Below, piece by piece: positions 46,298-55,553 of a stretch of DNA of 64,000 nt. The first letter of the stretch is position 1; each line of letters opens with the position of its first letter. A program made the translations under genes and the position numbers. The notes beneath the pieces are model-generated. The model was given only the letters and a program-made list of their open reading frames with translations. It had not been told where the DNA came from and did not search any database. The DNA comes from Tipula vernalis (lineage: Eukaryota > Arthropoda > Insecta > Diptera > Tipulidae), in NCBI GenBank assembly GCA_958295665.1, contig OY282558.1, positions 113,574,838-113,638,837 on the forward strand, read 5' to 3'.

Positions 46298-46510
46298 TTG
46301 GTCGTCTGAGTTTACCCAACCACTAATTCGACTTCTTTACGCCGCTCAAATATTGTCTCTTCCACATGAAGAGACAACAAACCAAAATAAAATTATTTTC
46401 TTTTAACTTCAGTCTGCTCTCGAATTTCCGACCGAAACCAACCATGTTTCGCAGGAACGAGAAAATCACTTGCGGGGGAGTCCTGTAGCGGCTCACTCAT
46501 GCGTACGAAT
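46298..46510 (+). repeat. LTR-like repeat segments in order A-B
   Basis: Segment A (46303-46427: CGTCTGAGTTTACCCAACCA ... TTCAGTCTGCTCTCGAATTTC) is followed directly by segment B (46428-46500: CGAAACCAACCATGTTTCGC ... GCGGCTCACTCAT). The same segments occur at 48143-48416 as B then A. A small perfect hairpin (GTACGA-ATTC-TCGTAC) sits at 46502-46517. Confidence 0.7.
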
Positions 46511-46549
46511 TCTCGTACCAAGCAAAAGCTACGTTCAACAAAAACCTGT

Positions 46550-47280
46550 TTTATTTTATTGATGATTTTTGGTGAAACATTTTGAACACGTGCTTATTTT
46601 CGCCCCATTTCATTTTGTTTTCTCGGTAACAAATTGCATCGCAATACACTGGTACTCCACATATGTAATTTTGTTCCTCGATTTTCATATATAAATTACG
46701 TACAGACGAGGACACATGCAAGAAATGGTGACACAAAAACGGTAAGTCATCAATTACACGCACGTATACAACAGGGGGTAACAACAACATGCAGATTGTA
46801 TATACTTATAAACAAAAAATACGAAGCCTCACAAACAAACACTTGCTAGCCACACCTATCTACACACAGAGTCGGCCACCTTCTTAACGGAATCAGCGTC
46901 ATAAACACACATATGCACATGTCCCCTGCATTCGTCATCGCGGCCGTTATCAGTACCACCAGCGGCAGCATCAATATCATTGCAATCATCATGGGCAGTA
47001 GTAACATTGCCACTATCGTCACCGTAGCCATCTTCATGCTACAGCAGCAACAACAACAGCAAGCGCCTAACATTAGCAGCAACATTATCCTCAACAATGG
47101 GACCGACAGCACTACTAAAACTAACACTATCGTCATAGCCGTCATCAACATGGTCACCATTGACAAGACAGCATCAGCATCATGATCGCCGTCATCGTCA
47201 TCGAAGCCATCACCAAAGCAGCTCCAGCAACAGCAGCAGCAACAACAACGTGATCGGCAACAACATTTCATTTTTTTTAT
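46550..47280. repeat. Compound triplet-repeat/low-complexity stretch
   Basis: CAG/CAA runs (47042-47065 and 47218-47255) sit in a broader NNC-biased triplet pattern (ATC, ACC, GTC) at 46930-47230. Long frames on both strands (46913-47185 and 46846-47271) are simple by-products, with poly-Cys or poly-Ile/Thr translations. Confidence 0.7.
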
Positions 47281-47389
47281 TTCTTTTGTAAATTATGTAA
47301 ATTTATCACCATTTTCTTTTTCATGGATTATATTTTTCTTTTCCATTTAGATTCTTTTCAATAAACATATTTTTATTATGTTTTATTCA

Positions 47390-48110
47390 AATGGCTCGCA
47401 AAAATGTCGCACGGCAAATCGACCACCCAGTCATTCCCAATCGCACTGCACTCCCCATCGCCTTTTATACGGCCACAGTCGAGACTCACTTAGACTGCCG
47501 CCGTATAACTTTCCATGTCACTGGGACACAGTCGAGACTCACTTTGACTGTCCCATCCTCTTACGAGAAAGTCGAGATTCACATCGACTTTTTCCGGCCA
47601 CAGTCGAGTCCGTGGACTGGCCTCAAAGCGGCCACTGCCAACATCTCTTGGCAGACCCCAAAGCTGACTCCAGACTTCAGAATTCATTTTCTGGTCTAGC
47701 ATGTCACAGCTTTGCCAACAATGACAAGAAAACTCGGTCGCTGCACCATTCTTGTGTCAGACTGGTATGGTGTACATTGAGGGAAGACTAGAGGTACACA
47801 TCAGGTATTGGTCGAAGCCCCTTGCTCCCAACCTACCTTGTGTGTGCCTCGACGCTTCCTTTGACCGCTGCCCACTTGCCTAGCATGACACAGATTGCAC
47901 ACTCACTCACTTGCGCCACCAGACATCTTCAAAAAGCTCTGTCTGCAGTACAACACACTTCAGTGAAGGAAGATAAGAGATACTCATCTCGACGAACATC
48001 CTCCTTCAAAGCTACTGACGCAAGCATTGACATTCTCTTCCATTACCTTTGTCTCGGCATATCGCCTCAATTAATGTCTAGTGGATGGGGCATTTGAATT
48101 GAGAGACCGC
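47390..48110 (+). other. GC-richer unclassified block, possible LTR-element interior
   Basis: About half G+C against an AT-rich background. Overlapping frames are open for 100-140 codons (47378-47791, 47391-47699, 47822-48097), but none shows a domain I recognise. It contains four tandem hairpins (47465-47622). It ends at a purine-rich AGTGGATGGGGC (~48082), resembling a polypurine tract, followed by the B-A repeat. The simplest reading is the internal region of an unidentified LTR element. Confidence 0.4.
47465..47622 (+). other. Four tandem hairpins with a shared CAGTC/GACTG core
   Basis: Hairpin 1, 47465-47508: TTATACGGC pairs with GCCGTATAA, then a 2x2 internal loop, then CAGTC/GACTG around GAGACTCACTTA. 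Hairpin 2, 47522-47555: TGGGA/TCCCA, a CA bulge, CAGTC/GACTG, loop GAGACTCACTTT. Hairpin 3, 47565-47594: GAGAAAGTCG/CGACTTTTTC (one G-T), related loop. Hairpin 4, 47596-47622: GGC/GCC, CA bulge, CAGTC/GACTG. The outer arms differ in sequence yet still pair, and the reading frame changes between repeats, so the constraint looks structural rather than coding. Confidence 0.65.
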
Positions 48111-48430
48111 CACCTCTGTTTAGCTGATCTGAACACAGACAGACCGAAACCAACCATGTTTCGCAGGAGCGAGAAAATCACTTGCGGGGGAGTCCTGTAG
48201 CGGCTCACTCATTCGTGCTCCGCCACAAAGTATCACTAACATACATTGGCGTCTGAGTTTACCCAACCACTAATTCAACGTCTTTACGCCGCTCAACGTT
48301 GACATTACCATTTAGGAACACACGCATTCAACCAATGATTACGTCTTCCACATGAATAGACAACAAACCAGAATAAAATTATTTTCTTTTAACTTCAGTC
48401 TGCTCTCAAATTTCAATAAGGCGACATGCC
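48111..48430 (+). repeat. LTR-like repeat segments in order B-A
   Basis: Segment B (48143-48212) precedes segment A (48249-48416), with a ~50-base insertion inside A relative to the left copy and a conserved AATAAAATTA polyadenylation-like stretch. It follows the purine-rich tract at ~48082, so it could be a 3' LTR. Confidence 0.6.
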
Positions 48431-49063
48431 GCCCAGATCGTGCGGTGATATTATCAAATTAAAATGGTGAAGAAATAAATAAAATAAAAATGTTAATTAA
48501 ATAAAATTTAAAATAAAAATAATTAAATAAATAAAAATAAATTTAATTAAAATTAATCAAAAAAAATTGTGTACAATAATTTATTTGTGTAGGCAAAAAG
48601 TCAATCTAAAAATTCCATAATGTCGTCTTTTTCAGATTACGTAAATCAGTGCCATTTTCAGTAACACGATTATTATTGAAAATTTCGAAAGTGATTTATA
48701 CATATGTATGTATGCGACAACCAACGCCAATCAAATCTCTAATTCCCCTAAAAACATCGAAAAATCTCGTAAAATATCTAAAATTCCGATTTATCATTAA
48801 TTTTAACAGGTTATGCAACTAGCAATGCGATGTTGTAAATTTCGGATAATATACAGAAACTCGAATAGATAATTTCGAAAAATTCAGTTAAAAATTCTCA
48901 ATAAAATTTGGATATTCCCGAAATCCATGAATAAAATTTCAATCCTGGAAAATTATGAAAAGTCTCAATGCTAAGTAATAATCTCAAAAATATTGATTAA
49001 TGTTGATAATTTCGATGTCAAGTAATGCTTTCGATGCCAAAAATCTCGCCTAACCCAATGCTA
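48431..49063. other. AT-rich stretch with ATTAAATAAA low complexity and CTCGAA-type repeats
   Basis: 48470-48560 is almost pure A/T in AATAAA/TTAAT patterns. 48760-49050 is the reverse-orientation counterpart of the TTCGAGATT repeat region at 38751-39560. Confidence 0.5.
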
Positions 49064-49550
49064 TACCAGGTACGCCATCTTTTATGGGGGTATGTAAACA
49101 TTGAATAACTTTGACATTTTGTTTTGTCAACCGATTGACCTTGTGTAAACATGTTTTTGAAACATCAAATCAGTACAATTTTAACCATGAACCGCTTCAC
49201 ACAGAAAAAACGCGCCGAAATAGTGACGCTTTACAGTTGTGTTAACTCAACGTGCTTATCGTCGAAAATATCATGGCCAACAGGCACCGCCTGACAATAC
49301 TATTCGTCTGTTTGGTATCGAATTTTGTTGAGCACGGACCAGTGAGAGATCGTCAACCTGCCTCTCATCAACGACCAAGACGTTCCAATCAGCTGGTTGA
49401 AGTGGTCAGAGAGAGCGTTGCCCAAAACCCAAAAGTGTCATATCGTCGTCGCGCTCAGCATTTTGCCGTCAGTGGAATCACTTTGCGGCGCATTTTGAAG
49501 GATGATTTGCATTTGTTTCCGTATAAAGTGCAATTAACACAAAGAATATT

Positions 49551-51872
49551 ACCGGTGTGAAGTGTTTCACACAAAGTGTAGCTACACAAATTAACGAAAA
49601 GTGTAAGTGTACTGAAAAAGTGTAGGCCTACATAAAAAAGTGTAAATAAGAAGTAGAACCAGGTATGGGGCGATATTTCCATAAAGTGAACAGGTCAAGC
49701 TATCCGAAACAATTTTTCTTATTAAAATAAAAAGGGTTGGGTATGTTCGACGCTATTTTGAAAATTGTGAAAATCAAATAAACTGTCCAAATCTGATGAT
49801 ACACTAAGATCATTTACCAAAATCTCACTTATGATATTTTAACTATCGAACATAAATTAACAATTAAAGCGGGCAATTTCATATTTTGTGCTCATTTTAT
49901 AAATATAATTTCATCCCAGATAAAAGAAAAGTTCCCTTAGTTGCGAAACCCTAGACGCGGTGGATGCAAATCGTAGAGTCCCATCAAAATTTAAGAAAAA
50001 TCTTATCACAAATATACACAGACGAACTTTCAACAATAAGTCCATCAACAGAGTCTGCCGAGTTAAAGATACCCCCCCCCCCCATGCTTTTAAAAAAAAA
50101 AAAGGTATTACATGTCGGTTGTCCAATGCAAATGCAGAAAGTTATTTTCCTCTAGTGAAAAATCATTACACAAATCATAAAAAGATTAGGAAGGTTTATC
50201 AATATTATGAAAGATAAAACCGACAAATTAATAAAACTAATACAGCTATCAAATAAACAGAAAACTATTAATAAAAGAAAAGCATTAGAAAATTTGGATG
50301 ATCCAGATAGCCATCAACACGAAGAGGGTTGGAATAAGAAGCAGAAACTGTACGATTCACCTAAACACTTTGGAAAACAAGTATTAACTCGAAACTCCAC
50401 TGTTAAGCAAAATAATGAATACAAAAATACAAAAAAGTCTGATAATGCTACTGACGAACTACATGTTCTACAAAATGGATTTACTTTCATAGACAACGAC
50501 GAACATGTGATAGAGATATCAAATACTTGTGCTTTCGATGTAACCGCACAAATATTCCTTTGTTTGTATTCTGATATAGAATTCTTCAAAGGTTTATTAC
50601 AATCTTCCAACAATACCTTTTTCAAATTTATAAAATTGCTAGCAAATTATAAGGACATAAGATCTCAATTGATGTTAAATCTGTACCAGAAAATTAGATC
50701 GATAATTCGCAAAAAAAAATGTCATTAAGCTAAATGCAGCTCTTGCACTAACAGAAACACGTTACTGTGACAACGGCACTGGTACAAATCGCATGAGGGA
50801 AACATTCTACCTTCCATTTGAAAATGTTTTCAGCTTTAATCAAAATTCATTAACCAAATTGCAAAATTCTATAGATTTTAGCAGCTCAAACGGTCAAACA
50901 TATCAAGGGGTCACAACAAAAAATTATTTCAGCAATTATGGCATTGTTATAGCTGATGTACAGCCAAATAACAATAATTATAATAAATCACTTCAAGATA
51001 TAAGCCAAATAATAAAACTGTCTGGAGATAATTATTTTTTGAAAGGACTTATTCATTTTCAACAGTTCACAAGTATTAATGTTCCAGGTCATTTTATAGC
51101 ATATGTCAAACGTGGAAATATATTGGAGCAATTCGACGACACAATGGAAGTTATAGCATTAAAAAATATATTTGTTTCGTTTTCGCTCACTGTCTTAGCA
51201 GACATATTTGTTAATTTTTCCTGAATTTGTTCAAAAATGTTATTATACCGAATATACATCGACTGTGTAAGCAAATCATGCGTTAGGGGTATCTTGAACT
51301 CGGCAGACTCTGTTGATGGACTTCTTGTTGAAAGTTCGTCTGTGTATATTTGTGATAACATTTTTCTTAAATTTTGATGAGACTCTACGATTTTTGGGTT
51401 TGAAAATCGAGAGCAGAATATATAACAATATATTTTAAATAAAGCATCCACCACGTCTAGAGTTTCGCAACTAAGCATACCACAAAATAGGGCTAATATA
51501 ACATTTTCGGTATGTCTTTATTAGCGCTTGGGAACTTTTCTCTTATCTGGGATGAAATAATATTTATCTTCGATAGTTAAAATATCATAAGTGAGATTTT
51601 GGTAAATGGGCATAGTGTAGCATCAGGTTTGGATACTTTATGTGATTTACACAATTTTCAAAATAGCGTCGAATATATATACCCAACCCTTTTTATTTTA
51701 ATAAGAAAAATTGTTTCGGATAGCTTGACCTGTCCACTTTATGGAAATATCGCCCCATACCTGGTTCTACTTCTTATTTACATTTTTTTATGTAGGCCTA
51801 CACTTTTTCAGTACATTTACACTTTTCGTTAATTTGTGTAGCTACACTTTGTGTGAAATACTTCACACCGGT
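49551..51872 (+). mobile_element. Long-inverted-repeat DNA transposon with USP-like gene
   Basis: Flanked by an exact 8-bp duplication AGAATATT (49543-49550 and 51873-51880). The ends are ACCGGTGTGAAGT, inverted at the other side. Inverted-repeat arms cover roughly 49551-50080 and 51270-51872. The right arm has two segments (about 55 and 50 bases) missing from the left. No transposase-like DDE motif was seen. The only gene is the protease-like one at 50085-51224. The 8-bp duplication fits hAT, P, Zisupton or similar groups, but the ends match none that I know. Confidence 0.9.
50085..51224 (+). pseudogene. USP/papain-like cysteine protease gene of the element
   Basis: Order: a C2H2-like motif near 50110 (CRLSNANAES...KNHYTNH) whose second Cys is Ser; a basic Lys/Asn-rich region; then in 50207-50728 a Cys-box-like ISNTCAFDVTAQIFLCL (C108). 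After a one-base frameshift in an A-run at ~50712, the second frame (50793-51224) carries a His-box-like INVPGHFIAYVKRG (H100) followed by EQFDDT (D115/D116). The Cys...His...Asp order resembles ubiquitin-specific proteases, but the domain is only ~190 residues, so a divergent papain-fold protease is all that can be inferred. A programmed frameshift in the A-run is possible. Confidence 0.5.
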
Positions 51873-52263
51873 AGAATATTGTCGACAGACCGTCCACGTT
51901 GCTTGAAATACGGCCAAACAGTCGCTTGAATGGTTGACACTGAACCTGATTTTTGGAAGCAAAATTTGATCACCGACGAGGCTCATTTCACAGTCTCTGG
52001 CGGCGTTAATAAGCAAAATTGCAGCATTTGGAAAACGAAACAGTCGATGGAAATCGATAACGGTGAATATTGGCTCATTATGTCTGCTCGCAAATGCGTG
52101 AAAAAGCTCTTAACGGCTACAGGGCACATTTTGCTTGGGCCAATAAAGGCGGCCACTTAATTGATGTTCTATTCAAAAAATAGTCCAAATAAATTGCAAA
52201 GGACCAAATTGAATAAAATTATTCAATGTTTACATACCCCCAGAAAAGATGGCGCACCCCGTA

Positions 52264-53050
52264 TTTAATTCATTCCAATCTTAATATATGAAATATCGGA
52301 AAATCGATAAAATCTAATATCTGTGAAAATTTAAGTCAGCAGCCGCCACTGACAATGAATCAACCCGCTAGAGAATAGAAAAAATTATAAAAGAATGAAA
52401 ATTGTAGTGAAATAGTACATTATTCATCAAGGGAGTAAAATAGGAGATTACTGCTCGAGTGCAGAAATTACCGCCCTAGGTCGAAGGCCAAATTTCCTGT
52501 TTAACTTTAATATGAGATTTTATTGAAATTGAAAACAAATTTTGGTGTACTTATGATTCATTCTCTTTCCATTATTCGATTTTTTTTTTTAAGTAACCCA
52601 TCTATACTTTAGTTCCTAGGGTGTATAAAATACATCATTATTGAATGACAGTTTGTTCTGTGCTATAATGATGCATTTTACCTTCGATTTCTGAATAAAT
52701 GAATAAATGATGCATTTTCTACTCCTTTCTTCATATAAAGGAAGGAGAAGAACCAAAATTAGGAATTGGAATTTTGGGTTTGGAATTTAGTTTTCTGTAA
52801 TTTTGGAAAAGAGAATTAAAGAAAAAAATAGGAATTTTGTATTTTGGAATTTAAACATTTTTTTTTAAATCGTTAGTTTGGGAATAATGAATTTGGAATT
52901 TTGTTGGTAAAATTTGTGAGTCGCTTGATGATCATCAATTTTAACTGAACTTGAATATTAAACTGTTAGAATAATTTATTTGCCCGGTTATCTTCAATTA
53001 TCCAAATATATTTGTACATTCTTCTAGGTGTAAAATGTATATTTCTTAAT
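52264..53050. other. AT-rich noncoding stretch
   Basis: 52740-52920 has repeated GGAATTT/GGAATTTTG motifs (about seven). A near-palindromic ATGATGCATTTTA pair lies at 52667 and 52708. No gene. Confidence 0.4.
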
Positions 53051-53054
53051 TGTA

Positions 53055-55553
53055 AATTTTGCGACAGGAAATCAGAATTCCAAAACTGACCGACTGGGAC
53101 TCTATAGAGTCTCACTCAAATCAGAAATGCCCTCGGTTGTGGTTAACATAGAGTCTCCAGAGGGTTTGGAAATCTGTTCAAACCAGCTGCATAATTCTAC
53201 ACACTTGGCTTACGAGAACAGCTGCCCGGTTAAGCGAAGAGAGTCCACAAAGATGGTCCCTTGGTGGAACGGGACGCTGGGTAAACTAAGGAAAAACCGA
53301 GAAGATTATTCAACAAGGCTAAACGCACCGGTGAATTGGGCGAGTATAAGATGGCCTTGACGGTATACCAATAATCCCTGAGGAATTTTTGTGAGGGAAT
53401 CAATGAATTGCCCTCTGCAGCTCGTCTCCAGAAAGTCCTTTCCAGGGATCATTCAAATGGTATCTTTCCAGCTTTACTTCAAAAAGGTATTGAGGAAATA
53501 CTCCCCAGCTTGATCCAGATGTTTCGGGCAAGTTATGCTTTTAACTATATTCCGAAACTGTGGAGGAAGGTGAATGTGGTCTTTATACTAAAAACGGGGG
53601 GGGGGGAGGGAAGGGGTCATCCAGACACCCAGGCCAGGGCACATCGGCCAATTAGCCTCACATCGTTTCTATTGAAGACGATGGAAAAAATCCTGGACTA
53701 TCAAATAAGAAGTGAGGTCATTGGAAAAAATTCGCTGCATCGGGACCAGTTCAGCGTATCAAACTGGTAAATCCACTGTGATGGGCCCTTAGCGGTCTAG
53801 TCACGAGGATTGAAAAAGCAGTGACGTATAAAGAAATTGCCCTTTGTGCCTTTGTGGACATTGAGGGGGCGTTTGATATTACCTCCTACGGATCTATAGA
53901 GAGGGCAGCAATGGAAAAAAGGGTTCCGCTTTCTACAATTAGGTGGATCCGTTCCATGCTGGAACATCGTGAGATTACTGCCAGACTAGGTGGCGATTCA
54001 GTAAACATTAGGGCCGTAAAGGGCTGTCCCCAAGGAGGCGTACTATCTCCTCTTTTGTGGTCATTGGTTATTGACAGACTACTGGTCCTTCTGAGTAGCC
54101 ATGGGTTTGATGTCCAGGGCTATGCGGATGATGTTGCTATCATAATCAGAGGCAAGTTTGATGAGGTCATTTCTGATCGAATGCAAAATGCACTCAATAT
54201 AATATGGCAGTGGTGTTACCAGGAAGGACTCAGTGTCAATCCAAACAAAACTGTCCTTGTTCCTTTTACGAGGAGGAAAAAGCTTGCGCTTACAGCTCCC
54301 TCGTTAAACGGTACTACAGTTCCTTTTTCCAGCGAGGTTAAATATCTAGGAGTTATCCTAGATCAAAAACTGAACTGGAACCAACATTTGTTGAAAGTTC
54401 AAAATAGAGCCACCAAGGCTTTCTGGGCCTGTCAAAGACTCTATGAGCGTACTTGGGGACTACAACCAAAAATGATCTACTGGTCATTTCTTGCAATCAA
54501 CGGGCTCAACGAAATCATGTCCAACCGCGGCTATGTAGTCACTTCTCGGACTGACACCGTTACACCTGCATATTAAAAAGGATGCTGCAATTATGGCCCT
54601 GAAAATGCAGGTGGAAGGAAATATCAAACCAGGCAATATGGTGGGTCATCTGGAAATTCTTAAGGAATTTCAGACAAACCCTACCATAGGAATGCCTTCC
54701 GACTGTATGCTAGCTAAACTCGACTTCCACAAACCATTCTGTGTTAGGTTACCTGACCGGGATGTGTGGAGTACAGGTGGAGCATCCTTTGAGCGAGGGT
54801 CCATGGTATGGTTTACAGATGGATCAAAAACGGAAGATGGGGCGGGGATAGAAATACACGGGAGTGGCATTACCCTCTCGAAGTCCTTGGGTACCAATGT
54901 TACCGTTTTTCAAGCAGAAGGATAGGCATAGCAAAAGACCTCAATGATGCAAAGATTTATATTGCATCAGACAGCCAATCGGCCTTAAAGGCTCTTAGGT
55001 CTTGTACCGTTGAGTCAAGGCTGGTATGGGATTGCCTGAAGGTTATTAAACATCTGGCAGGCTCAAATAAGGTAACACTTATTTGGATGCCAGGTCATAC
55101 TGGAATCGAAGGAAACGAGGCAGCTGATGGCCTCGCCCGTGAGGGTTCTGCCTTTCCATTTATTGGGCCAGAACCCTTCTGCGGTGTCACTAAGGGATAC
55201 CTTAGAGCAGCGGTAAAACGCTGGGAGGATGTTCAAAAGTCCTCCTACTGGCGCAGAATTCCAGGTTTGCGATAGGCGAAGAAATTTATATCACCTTCGT
55301 CTGTCAGGGTTAAGGAGTGTCTTGAACTTGGATGCCGCTTCTGCGATCTGGAAGCGGAACATATTCTGGGCCAATACCCAGCCATTTTCCAGCAAAGACT
55401 GCAACATCTAGGAGGGAGAACAATGAGCCCGGATAGTATGTATCTTGTACCGGCCAGATCAGATTCATTAAGAGCCTGAATATTGACTGGACGGATAATT
55501 AAGTAGGGTCCAGCACAATAGGTGTTTTAGGTCGCAGTGCGAGGTGGCTTAAA
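53055..55553 (+). mobile_element. LOA-clade LINE, 5'-truncated
   Basis: Begins inside the endonuclease C terminus and ends with a 3' UTR (CAGCACAATAGG, then TTTAGGTCGCAGTGCGAGG) and an AATAATAAT tail. RT and RNase H are both present, which with the TAA-type tail fits the LOA clade. This is the parent of the two deleted derivatives at 17046-22610 and 44525-45170. Confidence 0.88.
53060..55480 (+). pseudogene. LOA ORF2: endonuclease end, RT, RNase H, broken
   Basis: Linker with VPWWNGTLGKLRKNREDY (~53255). The RT starts near 53430 (SNGIFPALLQKGIEEILPSL), is disrupted by a poly-G run at ~53597, and continues ARAHRPISLTSFLLKTMEKI. The 53821-54576 frame holds the palm (ALCAFVDIEGAFDITS), GCPQGGVLSPLLWS, GYADDVAIIIRG and the thumb KYLGVILDQKLNWNQH. 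RNase H: VWFTDGSKTEDGAG (first Asp), a frameshift at ~54920 next to the Glu, IYIASDSQSALKAL, and WMPGHTGIEGNEAADGLA. The C-terminal part (LEAEHILGQYPAIFQQR) continues to ~55480 in another frame. At least four frame breaks are present. Confidence 0.9.

Larger units (their letters stand above)
49186..52160 (+). pseudogene. mariner transposase, split and deleted
   Basis: Starts MNRFTQKKRAEIVTLY at 49186. After a frame change, the HTH region continues at 49252-49550 (NPKVSYRRRAQHFAVSG and DLHLFPYKVQLTQ). The nested element begins at 49551. After it, 51881 resumes the same protein, a stop follows (~51928), and then the first catalytic motif LITDEAHFTVSGGVNKQNC. Most of the remaining core is deleted. 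Because one 8-bp target copy can be removed to restore phase across the insertion, the earlier stop and deletion may predate or postdate the insertion. Confidence 0.88.
49066..52261 (+). mobile_element. mariner copy interrupted by a long-inverted-repeat element
   Basis: The ends are TA|CCAGGTACGCCATCTTTT on the left (TA at 49064-49065) and, inverted, TA|CGGGGTGCGCCATCTTTT on the right (TA at 52262-52263). Similarity continues for ~43 bases through GGGGGTATGTAAACATTGAA. Without the 2322-bp insertion the mariner is about 870 bp, so it is internally deleted. Confidence 0.93.

Noticed and set aside
46846..47271. Cys- and Met-rich minus-strand frame of 141 codons, and the 46913-47185 plus-strand frame
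   Set aside because: Both are by-products of the triplet repeat. The composition is that of the repeat and no domain is visible.
50793..51224. DDE transposase for the long-inverted-repeat element
   Set aside because: Asp residues are present, but their context (GHFIAY, EQFDD) fits a protease His box, not a transposase core. No RNase H-like strand pattern was seen.
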